Source of the DNA: Desulfobacteraceae bacterium
Lineage (GTDB): Bacteria > Desulfobacterota > DSM-4660 > Desulfatiglandales > Desulfatiglandaceae
Length of the DNA: 64,000 bases
Assembly: GCA_030613055.1 (NCBI GenBank)
Contig: JAUWMR010000018.1
Location: 1-64,000 of the forward strand
Direction of reading: 5' to 3'
Positions within the stretch are counted from its first letter, which is position 1. Each line of letters begins with the position of its first letter. The notes below the pieces were generated by a model, which was given only the letters and a program-made list of their open reading frames with translations, made no database searches and was not told where the DNA came from. Positions 1 through 8,849 of the stretch are shown here, in pieces. A program made the position numbers and the translations under genes.

Positions 1-54
1 TGTTTATCCGGAGCTTAGGGGTTGTTAGTTACCCGTTAATGGTTATGGCTAACT

Positions 55-224
55 TTGATAAACCCGTAAAAAGTCATTTCACCTGTCATTGCGAGGAGCG
101 AAGCGACGAAGCAATCTCCTGATTTCAAGCTGTTACAGCCATTGAGATTGCTTCGCGGAGTTTATCCCGCACTTGATGCGGGGCTCGCAATGACGTACTT
201 TTCGACTTTTTACTGGACCATCAA
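55..224. repeat. Family-1 inverted-repeat element, copy A
   Basis: A 170-bp element bounded by inverted ends close to TTGATGNNNNCGTAAAAAGTC. The left end reads TTGATAAACCCGTAAAAAGT and the right end is its near complement. The interior holds two smaller palindromic blocks built from CATTGCGAGGAGCGAAGC and from a CCGCACTTGATGCGGGG hairpin. Copy B at 8145-8314 is the same length and nearly identical in inverted orientation, with only a few differences by eye. No open reading frame is present. It lies just upstream of the first gene. Confidence 0.85.
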
Positions 225-245
225 CTTTAAATGGAGGGAGGCATT

Positions 246-563
246 GTGGATATAAAGAAATTAGCGGAAAATTTGGGCTTAAACGAAGAAGAATATCAGG
301 AGCTCATTGAACTCTTTATTGAGACAGGGATGTCCGACCTGGACAAGCTCCAGTCAGGTATTAATCATGGCAATGCTGAGGAAGCAATGGAGGCGGCCCA
401 TTCCATTAAGGGGGCATCAGGAAATCTCGGTTTGACAGAGATTTACGAGATAGCAAAAGAGGCTGAACAGAAAGCCCGGGATGGCGATCTTAATGGAACC
501 CCAGAGCTCGCTCAAATTTTAGAGGAAAAGATAGGGAAAATTGCTGAACTACCCAGGCAGTAA
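246..563 (+). CDS. HPt (histidine phosphotransfer) domain protein
   Basis: A single-domain phosphotransfer protein of 105 residues, expected to shuttle phosphoryl groups between hybrid kinases and receiver proteins in the cytoplasm. The motif AAHSIKGASGNLG carries the phospho-accepting His, residue 52 from the chosen start, inside an all-helical HPt fold. I chose GTG 246: the upstream ATG at 231 is itself part of the GGAGGGAGG ribosome binding site, and the resulting N-terminus (VDIKK) resembles that of the next gene (MVDIKK). It stands alone ahead of the CheX-FliN gene with a 378-bp gap. Several hybrid kinases in the window could be partners, but the sequence does not say which. Confidence 0.85.
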   Translation: MDIKKLAENLGLNEEEYQELIELFIETGMSDLDKLQSGINHGNAEEAMEAAHSIKGASGNLGLTEIYEIAKEAEQKARDGDLNGTPELAQILEEKIGKIAELPRQ

Positions 564-941
564 TAAAGAATCTACGCACAAAGGACGTGGCCTTGATTCG
601 TCCTTGGAAGGTGTTAAAGCGCTATGAAGAAAAAAGTGCCTGATCCCGCCAAGGCGGGACTAAAGTTTAAAGTGCCTAAAGTTGTGGTACGCCTTCGGCG
701 TGCTATTTATAAAACAACTCCTCAAGGCTCAGGGCATGAGTCGCAAGGAAAAACACTTCAATGGCTATAATTCTACCTTTTGCCTTGCGCCCTGCGCCTG
801 TAGCCCTGTGTCCATTACATGCGGTTGGGGTAATATTCAGTTTCCTGAGGATTCGCGGCAACCGTTTTTGGACAAGACTGATATTCGCTCAATAAATGAA
901 AACATAACTTTCAACTCGCATTTTTAGGGAGAATTCGCAGC
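564..941. other. Intergenic stretch, no gene seen
   Basis: A 378-bp spacer between the HPt and CheX-FliN genes. It contains a CCCGCCAAGGCGGG hairpin near 648, flanked by AGTGCCT and AAAGTGCCTAAAG, a motif found again in the tandem tract near 52021-52115. A run of CTTGCGCCCTGCGCC follows. An 81-codon open frame here has no recognisable protein character and is not called. Confidence 0.6.
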
Positions 942-2456
942 ATGGTAGATATAAAAAAATTTGATATAGCAACTACGGTTACCGATTCATTGATTGAAGT
1001 TTTCGATATGATGCTTTCAATGAAACTGGATCTTTCCGATGACGACTTTAAAGGAGATTTAGACGTCAAGCGAATTGTGGGCGCTGTTAACCTGGCAGGA
1101 AAGGTGATGGGAACCATCACTGTCAACGTGGGTGACGACTTTTCCCGTAAGATGACCGCCTCTATGTTAGGCGTGGAAGTGGAGGAAGTAGCGGGTGGAG
1201 AAGATGTCAAAGACGTAATCAGCGAAATATGCAATATTGTCGGTGGAAATCTAAAATCAAAATTCTGTGACGCGGGCCTGACATGTCTGATTTCCCCGCC
1301 CTCTTTTACGACTGGAGATGATTTCAAGATCGAATCGTTAAACACAGAAAGGCATGAACGTTATCTATTCTCATATAATAAGCATATCGTCATTGTGGAA
1401 GTAGGAGTAAAGATAGGCAGCATAGTGGATACTGCCGAAGAAGGTCCTGAAAGACAAATAGAGGTTGTACCCGTTCAAATCACTGATATCGAAAACTTTG
1501 ACATTAAAACACTGGTCACCGATTCAATTACCGATATGTTTGACACCATGCTTTCCATGGAACTGGAAACCTCTGAAGAAGACCTGAAACAGACGTTGGA
1601 CGGCAGCCGGCTTGTCGGTTCATTGAGTTTCATCGGTTCTTTAATGGGAAGTATCAATATCCTGGTAAACGCTGATTTTTCCCGGCAGATGACAGCTTCC
1701 ATGCTTGGCATGGAGGTTGATGAAGTTGAGGGCGTTGAGGACGTGAAGGACGTGATAAGCGAAGTCTGCAATATTGTGGGAGGCAACCTGAAATCAAAAT
1801 TTTGCGATGCCGGCATGACTTGCGAGCTATCAACTCCGTCATTTACGTCCGGGAGCGATTTTGTGATCGAAACGCGGGATATGGTGAGATATGACCGCTT
1901 TTCTTTTCATCACCAGGGGGACGCCGTCCTTGTTGAAGTAGTTTTAAAGTCTTCAGGAGACTCAAAACCCGAAGAGAATAAAAATGACACAACTATTCCG
2001 GCTGATAAAGAATCCATGCAGGTCGATGATCCGCAGAAAATGATAGATGATGTTTTTGCATCGGAAGCCCAGGTAGATGAGGATTCAAACGAGGCAACGG
2101 ATAATCCTGCAGGGGCAGTTCCTGTTACTGCCAAAGCTGGCGTGGATAACGACCATCTCGCTGCTTTGCATAACACTGTTGATATAGATGAAACTAAAAT
2201 GAACCTTGATTTCATCCTTGACATACCCGTTGAGATCACGGTCGAGTTGGGCCAAACCAGAAAAAAGATAAATGAACTGCTTGATCTTGACAGGGGATCA
2301 GTCCTTAAGTTTTCAAATCTTGCGGGAGAACCGGTAGACATACAGGTTAATGAAACTCTGATCGCGAAAGGAGAGATAGTGGTTGACAGGGAAAAATACG
2401 GGGTCCTCGTCACAGAAATCGCAAGCCGTATGGAGCGGATACAGTCTCTGAGTTGA
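942..2456 (+). CDS. CheX-CheX-FliN fusion, FliY-like motor switch / CheY-P phosphatase
   Basis: A 504-residue protein with two tandem CheX-type domains (about 1-158 and 180-335), an acidic low-complexity linker (335-418) and a C-terminal FliN/SpoA domain (420-504). Each CheX repeat keeps the CheC/CheX/FliY phosphatase signature: SEICNIVGGNLKSKF with Glu95/Asn98, and SEVCNIVGGNLKSKF with Glu274/Asn277. Family knowledge says such proteins dephosphorylate CheY-P, and that FliN forms the switch-complex ring. The arrangement therefore suggests a phosphatase docked on the flagellar switch, like FliY but with doubled CheX in place of CheC. It is followed after 23 bp by a PilZ gene. ATG 942 follows GGGAGA. 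The function is well supported by domains; the exact partner is inferred. Confidence 0.85.
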   Translation: MVDIKKFDIATTVTDSLIEVFDMMLSMKLDLSDDDFKGDLDVKRIVGAVNLAGKVMGTITVNVGDDFSRKMTASMLGVEVEEVAGGEDVKDVISEICNIVGGNLKSKFCDAGLTCLISPPSFTTGDDFKIESLNTERHERYLFSYNKHIVIVEVGVKIGSIVDTAEEGPERQIEVVPVQITDIENFDIKTLVTDSITDMFDTMLSMELETSEEDLKQTLDGSRLVGSLSFIGSLMGSINILVNADFSRQMTASMLGMEVDEVEGVEDVKDVISEVCNIVGGNLKSKFCDAGMTCELSTPSFTSGSDFVIETRDMVRYDRFSFHHQGDAVLVEVVLKSSGDSKPEENKNDTTIPADKESMQVDDPQKMIDDVFASEAQVDEDSNEATDNPAGAVPVTAKAGVDNDHLAALHNTVDIDETKMNLDFILDIPVEITVELGQTRKKINELLDLDRGSVLKFSNLAGEPVDIQVNETLIAKGEIVVDREKYGVLVTEIASRMERIQSLS

Positions 2457-2479
2457 ACCGCTATAACAAAGTCTGAACC

Positions 2480-3205
2480 ATGATATTTTTTGATAAAATC
2501 CAGGGAAAAACCACATCCGGCCTTTTGAGACAATTGCAAAATGACAGGACTCTCATCAAAATGAACCTGTTAGACAATGATTATGAATCCCTTACCATGG
2601 TCACCGACATCCGCACTCAGGGTAAAATACCTTTTTTCCTCATTGATTATCCTGATGGTTTCAGGGAAGCCGTAACTGAAATCAATGACTGGAAAATCCA
2701 GTTCGAGTTTACCGGCAGGGATAATATCCAGTACTGGTTTATGACATCAGGCGGGGAATTTAATCGTGACGAAATAATGGTAAGGTTTCCTAAACTCATT
2801 GAACGAAGACAGAAAAGGAAACATTTCAGAATAAAAACACCCTCCGGAACGAGGCTTAAAGTTGAATTGAATTCAATAAAGCATGAGATGAGTGTAATCG
2901 ATATCAGCATAGGAGGCGCTTTCAGCGCCCTTGCCAGTACGAGAAAACAGCCTAATAAAAGGCCTCCCTTCAAAACAGGACAAAAATTAAAAAACGCCAT
3001 ACTGTTTTTTCCAGCAAAAAAGGAAGGCTGCGGCATACTTATCAAAAAGATGCTCACAAAGAGAATTGAATCGGATTCCCTTATTGCCCGGTACCGTTAC
3101 GCCTTTCAGTTCATAGAAATGGAAAATGAATATGAAAAAGCACTAACGGAGATTATATATGATATACAAAGAAAACATCTCAGGGCAAGGCTTCCAATGG
3201 AATGA
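2480..3205 (+). CDS. PilZ domain protein, YcgR-like c-di-GMP receptor
   Basis: A 241-residue cytoplasmic protein with an N-terminal YcgR/PilZN-like beta domain (about 1-105) and a C-terminal PilZ domain (about 110-235). The c-di-GMP-binding signatures are visible: the arginine motif ERRQKRKHFRI around residues 109-119 and DISIGG further on. In other bacteria such proteins brake or steer the flagellar motor when c-di-GMP rises. Its position directly after the CheX-FliN gene, and opposite motAB, agrees with motor control here, though the partner is inferred. It is separated by 7 bp from the following hybrid kinase and is probably co-transcribed with it. Confidence 0.85.
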   Translation: MIFFDKIQGKTTSGLLRQLQNDRTLIKMNLLDNDYESLTMVTDIRTQGKIPFFLIDYPDGFREAVTEINDWKIQFEFTGRDNIQYWFMTSGGEFNRDEIMVRFPKLIERRQKRKHFRIKTPSGTRLKVELNSIKHEMSVIDISIGGAFSALASTRKQPNKRPPFKTGQKLKNAILFFPAKKEGCGILIKKMLTKRIESDSLIARYRYAFQFIEMENEYEKALTEIIYDIQRKHLRARLPME

Positions 3206-3212
3206 TAGCATT

Positions 3213-5150
3213 ATGAAAAAGCTATTAGTAGTAGACAACAACAAAGTAATGCTGAAATTCATGCATGGTATGCTCTCAAAAAAGGGTTATCAGGTTAAAA
3301 CAGCGGAAGAAGGGCTCGCTGCACTTGATATTTTAAAAACCTATATTCCAGAAGTTATTTTTGTCGACCTGGTAATGCCCAATATCAGCGGAGACAAACT
3401 ATGCAGGGTAATTCGCAGTATGCCCGAACTGAATGATACCCGCCTAATTATTCTTTCTGCAATTGCCGCCGAGCAGAAAGTGGATTTTGCTGAATTCGGC
3501 GCCGATGCCTGCATTGCCAAAGGGCCGTTCGACAAAATGACAAAGCTCGTTCTTGATGCCTTAGATCAATTGGCTCAGGACAAAACATCTGACCTGACAG
3601 AAAAAGTAATAGGACATAAAGGCCTACATCAGCGGGAGATTACAAAGGAGCTGCTATCCTCCAAAAGACATTTTGAAGCCATATTGGGAAATATGTCTGA
3701 AGGGATTTTAGAGCTTACGCCCGATGCCAAAATAGTATATGCAAACACGGCCGCTATTTCTCTGATCGGCACTCCGGAGGAAAAGCTTCTGGCCACACAT
3801 TTCATTGATCTTTTTAACGAGACTCATAGCAGGAGGATTGCGAATCTGCTGAAGGCACTCGACGGAGTTCCACAGACAATTTCCGAGGATTCGCCTGTTG
3901 CTCTGAATGGCAAACAGGTTTCTCTGAGCATCCTGCCTGTAAAAAGAGACGAACACCGCTCCATTATTATCATTTTAAAAGATATTAGTGAGCGAAAACG
4001 AATGGAAGTACAGCTCCGCCAGGTTCAAAAAATGGAGGCACTTGGCACTTTAGCAGGCGGCATTGCCCATGATTTTAACAACCTGCTCATGGGCATCCAG
4101 GGAAACGCTTCTTTGATGCTTCTTAAACTCTATCCAGGGCTTCTCCATTATGAGAGATTGAAAAACATAGAACAATACGTCCAGAGTGGAGCTGATCTTA
4201 CTAAACAGCTATTAAGTTTTGCAAGGGGAGGAAAATATGAAGACAAACCCGTTGACCTCAATAACCTTGTTAAAAAGAGCTCTGAGATGTTTGGCCGTAC
4301 GAAAAAAGAAATAACAATTCACCCAAAATATCAGGAAGACATCTGGACCGTTGAAGTGGACAGGGGACAGATTGAGCAGGCGCTTTTAAACCTCTATATC
4401 AATGCCTGGCAGGCCATGCCTGAAGGCAGAGAGATATACCTCAAAACAGAAAATGTCGTGCTTGACATAAACTACGTAAAGCCATATGGCGTCCGTCCGG
4501 GCAATTATGTGAAGGCATCTGTTACGGATACCGGAGTTGGGATGGATGATATAACAGCACAGAGGATATTCGATCCCTTCTTCACTACCAAAGAGCTGGG
4601 CAGGGGGACAGGCTTAGGACTTGCTTCTGCTTACAGTATTATAAGGAATCATGAGGGCATTATTAACGTCTACAGTGAAAAAGGCAAAGGGACAACCTTT
4701 AATATCTATCTACCGGTCTCTGAAAAAGAAATCACGGAAAACAAGGAGTTACACGAGGAGAGCATAAAAGGATCTGAAACTGTACTTCTTGTGGATGATG
4801 AGGAAATGATAATCGATGTTGGCGCGAATATGCTGAAAGCTCTGGGATACAAGGTGATAGTGGCAACAGGCGGGAAAAAAGCAGTTGAGATAATAGAAAA
4901 AATGGAAAATTCAACAGGTGTTCCTGATTTGATTATTCTGGACATGGTAATGCCGGAAATGGGCGGCGGCGAGACCTATGACCTTCTAAAGGCAATCAAC
5001 CCCAATATAAAGGTCCTCCTTTCAAGCGGCTACAGCATGAATGGCCAGATGAAAGATATACTTAAGCGAGGCTGCAATGGCTTTATCCAGAAGCCTTTTA
5101 GTATGATCGAGTTGTCAAAAATAATAAGACAGATTCTTGAAACCACATAG
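3213..5150 (+). CDS. Hybrid sensor kinase REC-PAS-HisKA-HATPase-REC
   Basis: A soluble hybrid histidine kinase of 645 residues with no membrane segment. Order: receiver (1-120, phospho-acceptor Asp52 in VDLVMPN), PAS (about 145-265), His box AGGIAHDFNN with His286, HATPase (about 385-510, GTGLGLASAY), and C-terminal receiver (about 525-645, Asp577 in LDMVMPEMGG). I start at ATG 3213 rather than the in-frame ATG at 3159, because 3213 gives a receiver with a normal N-terminus (MKKLLVVD) and avoids overlapping the PilZ gene. The N-terminal receiver makes it a kinase that can itself be switched by another kinase or HPt protein. The context suggests flagellar or c-di-GMP signalling. Confidence 0.9.
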   Translation: MKKLLVVDNNKVMLKFMHGMLSKKGYQVKTAEEGLAALDILKTYIPEVIFVDLVMPNISGDKLCRVIRSMPELNDTRLIILSAIAAEQKVDFAEFGADACIAKGPFDKMTKLVLDALDQLAQDKTSDLTEKVIGHKGLHQREITKELLSSKRHFEAILGNMSEGILELTPDAKIVYANTAAISLIGTPEEKLLATHFIDLFNETHSRRIANLLKALDGVPQTISEDSPVALNGKQVSLSILPVKRDEHRSIIIILKDISERKRMEVQLRQVQKMEALGTLAGGIAHDFNNLLMGIQGNASLMLLKLYPGLLHYERLKNIEQYVQSGADLTKQLLSFARGGKYEDKPVDLNNLVKKSSEMFGRTKKEITIHPKYQEDIWTVEVDRGQIEQALLNLYINAWQAMPEGREIYLKTENVVLDINYVKPYGVRPGNYVKASVTDTGVGMDDITAQRIFDPFFTTKELGRGTGLGLASAYSIIRNHEGIINVYSEKGKGTTFNIYLPVSEKEITENKELHEESIKGSETVLLVDDEEMIIDVGANMLKALGYKVIVATGGKKAVEIIEKMENSTGVPDLIILDMVMPEMGGGETYDLLKAINPNIKVLLSSGYSMNGQMKDILKRGCNGFIQKPFSMIELSKIIRQILETT

Positions 5151-5174
5151 GTTAAAGTTCCAGGCTCAGGATTG

Positions 5175-5209
5175 GTCGCCCCCGCTCAAAGTCCGGGATC
5201 TTCGACTTG
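5175..5209. repeat. 35-bp repeat, second copy at 13308-13342
   Basis: The stretch beginning GTCGCCCCCGCTCAAAGTCC and ending TTCGACTTG reappears, inverted and almost unchanged, at 13308-13342, where it sits inside a broken gene. Here it lies in the 266-bp spacer between two convergent operons. The rest of that spacer holds a short hairpin, CGCCATC with GATGGCG, near 5313-5334. Confidence 0.7.
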
Positions 5210-5416
5210 TGCTCTTCATATTTCGTAAACATACAGGTTCAAGTTCCTGTAAAATATCATTTAGTTGTTCAGGTTTTTAATTAGAACATGAGCAGTTACA
5301 AATATTTGATCCGCCATCCCTGTGGAGGAGATGGCGAATCTGCGACAGGAGGAGGGAAATATTTCAAGCGCGGATTTTCTTTTGCAGGCATATTGAAACA
5401 TCGCCTGCAGGCGGGT

Positions 5417-6157
5417 CTATCCTCCTTTCTCAGCGGAAGGCATGCTGGAAAGAGTAATCTCCACTCGCCGGTTCTTTTTCCGGCCTTCCGGTATATCGTT
5501 GGATTCAAGTGGACGGTACTTTCCAAAACCCATAGTCGAAACTCTCTTCGGTTCAATAGACCCTCTCTGCATTAAATATTCCGCAACCGAGGCGGCGCGT
5601 GCTATTGATAATCCTAAATTTGACTTATATGGACCTCCTTTGACAGGCACATTATCCGTATGGCCGGCAATGATTATATCCCCTTTTGTCCCTTTGATAG
5701 CGGATGCTATCTTCATTAGAAGCGGTTTCAGTTTTGACCGGATCTCGGCCTTGCCTGAATCAAATGTGCTTTCTCCCATCAGGCGGATAGTTACCTTATT
5801 TTTTTCCACATCCACCTGGATAAGGTCCTTTATATCTTTAAAACGGCTTTCTATCTCCTTTTGTATTTCCTTGCCAACCTCCTCCTTTTCTCTGGTTGCG
5901 ATCGTGTCCTGATCAAAATCCTTTGCAATAATCTTATCCCCTTTCGGGGTATCAAAGGCAGGATCCTTGGTCTGGATCCCGAACGCCTTGGCCATTGACC
6001 CGGCTACTTCCTTGTACCATTGACGATCTATCTCCGAAAAAGACAGCAAGAGAACAAAAAAGCACAGCAGAAGACTCATTAGATCCCCGAAAGTCACTAC
6101 CCAGAGCGGTGCGCCCTCTTCCACTACTCCATTATTTTCGAGGATCTCTTCACTCAT
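5417..6157 (-). CDS. motB: Flagellar motor stator protein MotB
   Basis: A 246-residue stator subunit: a short cytoplasmic N-terminus, one membrane segment (about 18-40) with the ion-binding Asp25 in TFGDLMSLLLCFFVLLLSF, then a periplasmic OmpA-like peptidoglycan-binding domain (about 125-240) with AGHTDNVPV and GRKKNRRVEI. It anchors the stator to the cell wall and conducts the ions that power rotation. It overlaps motA by 4 bp (ATGA), the usual coupling. Whether the ion is H+ or Na+ cannot be told safely. Confidence 0.95.
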   Translation of the reverse strand: MSEEILENNGVVEEGAPLWVVTFGDLMSLLLCFFVLLLSFSEIDRQWYKEVAGSMAKAFGIQTKDPAFDTPKGDKIIAKDFDQDTIATREKEEVGKEIQKEIESRFKDIKDLIQVDVEKNKVTIRLMGESTFDSGKAEIRSKLKPLLMKIASAIKGTKGDIIIAGHTDNVPVKGGPYKSNLGLSIARAASVAEYLMQRGSIEPKRVSTMGFGKYRPLESNDIPEGRKKNRRVEITLSSMPSAEKGG

Positions 6158-6942
6158 TTCTTGTCCTTCTTATCCTTCTTTTTTTCCGGTTCGACTTTCT
6201 TGCGATCTTTTGGTGAGAGGTAGATCTTCAGTGTCTCCTCAAGGGCCATAGGGGCCACTCCCCGGCCGATACCGACCGTGGCTTCAAGTATAATGCTCCT
6301 GTTCTCCTGTTCCTGCTGGCTCCTCAGGGACAGTTTGTCGGCTATGGGAAGGCAGACAAGGTTGGCGATCAGCGCGCCGTACAGTGTGGTAAGCAGGGCC
6401 ACAGCCATGGACGGTCCGATCATGCTGGGATCCGCCATATTGGCAAGCATCTGAACAAGTCCGATAAGCGTGCCTATCATGCCAAAGGCAGGCGCGGCCG
6501 CACCCATGCCTTTAAACACTCTCTGGCCGATGGAATGGCGCTGGATAGTCAGCCGGATATCCTTTTTTAACATATCCTCGATAAGTCCTTCATCATAGCC
6601 GTCGGACAGGTATTGAAGGGCCTTGGCGGAAAATTTATCAGCAGGTTTTTCTTTCTCTAACGCGATCAAGCCATCCTTCTTGCCGATCCTGGCATAAGAC
6701 ACCATCTGCTTGATAATCTCATCCGGCGGCTCCATTTTAACCCGGAATGCCTTCATGACTACCTTAATGGAATTGATTACATCTCCCATGGAAAACTTGA
6801 TAAAAGTTGCCGCAAGGGTTCCGCCCAAAACAATTAACATCCCGGGGAAATTGACAAACATGACAGCGCTGCCACCTAAAAGAACAGCCGAAAGAATAAG
6901 TGCGCCTCCACCTATAAGTCCAATGATTGTCGCAATATCCAT
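6154..6942 (-). CDS. motA: Flagellar motor stator protein MotA
   Basis: A 262-residue inner-membrane protein with four hydrophobic segments (about 5-22, 30-48, 150-172, 180-202) and a large cytoplasmic loop, as in MotA/PomA. The conserved stretch GMIGTLIGLVQML in the third segment and the highly charged Lys-rich tail (residues 245-262) are clear. With MotB it forms the torque-generating ion channel. It sits 2 bp after the REC/HD-GYP-like gene, so the three genes form one transcription unit. Confidence 0.95.
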   Translation of the reverse strand: MDIATIIGLIGGGALILSAVLLGGSAVMFVNFPGMLIVLGGTLAATFIKFSMGDVINSIKVVMKAFRVKMEPPDEIIKQMVSYARIGKKDGLIALEKEKPADKFSAKALQYLSDGYDEGLIEDMLKKDIRLTIQRHSIGQRVFKGMGAAAPAFGMIGTLIGLVQMLANMADPSMIGPSMAVALLTTLYGALIANLVCLPIADKLSLRSQQEQENRSIILEATVGIGRGVAPMALEETLKIYLSPKDRKKVEPEKKKDKKDKK

Positions 6943-6944
6943 AT

Positions 6945-8117
6945 TTATCCCTTCACGGAATTTTTAATCACATGCACTTTACCGGCAATACAGGACAGTC
7001 CATGATAGCTTTTCAGTTTTTCAATGCCGGAGCCGGTCATTTCCGTATTGACGGGCATGACAAGGGCTCCGGTTTTCATTCTCACGTCACTTGCGAGCAT
7101 CATGCCTTCCTCAAGGTCGTCTAAGGCGATTTCAAGGAAATCCTTTTCTCCTTCTTCCTGTATCTTTTTCAGGTTGATTTCCAGCAGATAGTCAACAATG
7201 GCAGGATCGAGTTGATATCCGCTCATCTGCTTAAGCCTGTCCGGGATGTCTTCAAGAGATATCTTCCCCTTGTGTACAAGATTATCGTACGCTACCGCCG
7301 CGGAAACAATCCTTGCCGGGAGGGGTATTTCATCACCTGCCAGGCGATCGGGGAAACCGCGACCGTTGAATTGTTCATGATGCGCCCTGACCAGTTTTGC
7401 GACAGGCCGTAAAAAGTCGATCTCATTCAGGACGATCTCCCCCTGTACAGAATGGGACATGTATATCTCCTTTTCATCCCCGTTCATTTCCGTTCTTCTT
7501 TTGGATAATAATTCGATTGGAAAACCAACCATGCCGACGTCGTGAAGCAGTCCCGCGGCCTCAAGAACAGGAAAATCCTGTTCGGATACGTCAGGATGCT
7601 GCGCAGCCATCTCAATGACCAGTTCTCCTACCCTCCTGCAATGTCCACCTAATTCCTCGTTAAATACCTCAAGCAGGTTTGTAAACATATGGATAGTCTG
7701 AAAATAGTTCTTCTTTATTGCATCATATTTATTGGTGAGTTCCCTTTCCAATCGCACAATTCTGGCGCCGATCTCAATGCGAGCATGCAACTCCTCAAAA
7801 TCGACCGGTTTGGTGATGTAATCATCAACCCCCGCTTCAAGACCGCGGACAACATCCTGTTTTGAGTCCCTTGCGCTCAGGAGTATGAGATATATGTAGC
7901 TTGTAAAGCCTGCATCGCGTATTCGCTTGAATAACTCCGGACCGCTCATTTCGGGCATCATCCAGTCGCTGAGAACTATGTCAGCGGGAGATGCCTTGAG
8001 CTTTGCCCAGGCTTCCATTCCGTTTTGTGCCGTATAAACGTCATAGCCCCACTCCCCGAGTTTTTTTTCCAATAAGCTCAGTGTTACCTGGTTGTCTTCC
8101 GCAACAAGAATATTCAT
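6945..8117 (-). CDS. Response regulator with degenerate HD-GYP domain
   Basis: A 390-residue protein with an N-terminal receiver (1-120, Asp51 in SDWMMPEMSG), a short coiled linker, an HD-GYP-like domain (about 140-325) and a C-terminal extension. HD-GYP proteins normally hydrolyse c-di-GMP. The His-Asp pair (192-193) and His-His (246-247) are present, but the family signatures are altered: HDxGK is HDVGM, the DGxGYP box reads NGRGFP, and the metal-ligand Asp of the VADxxDAL box appears as Val in SAAVAYDNL. Activity is therefore doubtful; it may act as a sensor. It leads the motA-motB operon, linking it to motor control. Confidence 0.85.
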   Translation of the reverse strand: MNILVAEDNQVTLSLLEKKLGEWGYDVYTAQNGMEAWAKLKASPADIVLSDWMMPEMSGPELFKRIRDAGFTSYIYLILLSARDSKQDVVRGLEAGVDDYITKPVDFEELHARIEIGARIVRLERELTNKYDAIKKNYFQTIHMFTNLLEVFNEELGGHCRRVGELVIEMAAQHPDVSEQDFPVLEAAGLLHDVGMVGFPIELLSKRRTEMNGDEKEIYMSHSVQGEIVLNEIDFLRPVAKLVRAHHEQFNGRGFPDRLAGDEIPLPARIVSAAVAYDNLVHKGKISLEDIPDRLKQMSGYQLDPAIVDYLLEINLKKIQEEGEKDFLEIALDDLEEGMMLASDVRMKTGALVMPVNTEMTGSGIEKLKSYHGLSCIAGKVHVIKNSVKG

Positions 8118-8144
8118 TCATCACCACCATCATCTCTTCTAAAT

Positions 8145-8314
8145 TTAACGGCTTCGCAAAAAGTCGAAAAGTACGTCATTGCGAGCCCCGCATCAAGTGC
8201 GGGATAAACTCCGCGAAGCAATCTCATTGGCTGTAACAGCTTGAAATCAGGAGATTGCTTTGCCGCTTCGCTCCTCGCAATGACATGTGAAATGACTTTT
8301 TACGAAGTCATCAA
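8145..8314. repeat. Family-1 inverted-repeat element, copy B
   Basis: A 170-bp element, the inverted near-identical twin of 55-224, directly upstream of the REC/HD-GYP-like gene. Its ends are TTAACGGCTTCGCAAAAAGTC and the complement of TTGATGACTTCGTAAAAAGT. Together the two copies enclose the whole 8-kb motility block as a large inverted repeat pair. Confidence 0.85.
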
Positions 8315-8849
8315 ATTTAGACATAGTTAAACGGTTAAGTAGTTGAGTTGTTATATTAAATTGCATGTTTTGTGCCAGGGCGGATTAGCTGTATCATCTC
8401 AATATTTAGGGGTATAGCTCATGGATTCCCGCCGTAGTTTATCCCGCACTTGATGCGGGGCGGGAATCCAGCAGGTTGGTATGCAAAGGCACTTACCCCG
8501 ATTTATTGAGCTTTTAACAAAATATTACCGTATCTTTTCAATGTATTGGGGTAACTCCTTTGGTTCACTAATTTCTCTGGATTCCTGACTACAAAAGGGA
8601 TTTACACCAATTTGTTGAGCAGATACAAAATATCCAATATCGAATGTCCAATGTCCAATTCTCAAGTTTTTCGATTGATATTGGTCATTGGATATTGGTC
8701 ATTGGATATTAGTTTCCCTTTATATTGAGCAGTTACGGCTAAACATATAAAATTTCATCTGATTCAGTTGTATTAATGGTCAGAATGCATATAAATTGAG
8801 TCGGCGTATTGACGGGCTGTCAAAAAAATGGCAGGAGTGGAGCAGTTCT
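8315..8849. repeat. Gene-free stretch with repeat fragments
   Basis: A 535-bp region without a gene. Positions 8394-8470 form a repeat (AATATTTAGGGGTATAGCTC followed by a CCGCACTTGATGCGGGG hairpin). It reappears inverted at about 23090-23165. Positions 8636-8712 carry degenerate tandem units of CCAATATC/CATTGGATATT that fold back on themselves. Nothing coding is visible. Confidence 0.7.

Noticed and set aside
682-927. 81-codon open frame on plus strand
   Set aside because: Composition is unlike a protein, it runs through hairpin and low-complexity text, and no ribosome binding site precedes it.
55-8314. Composite transposon made of the two 170-bp repeats
   Set aside because: No transposase or integrase in between; core motility genes are unlikely transposon cargo. 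Kept only as a structural observation.
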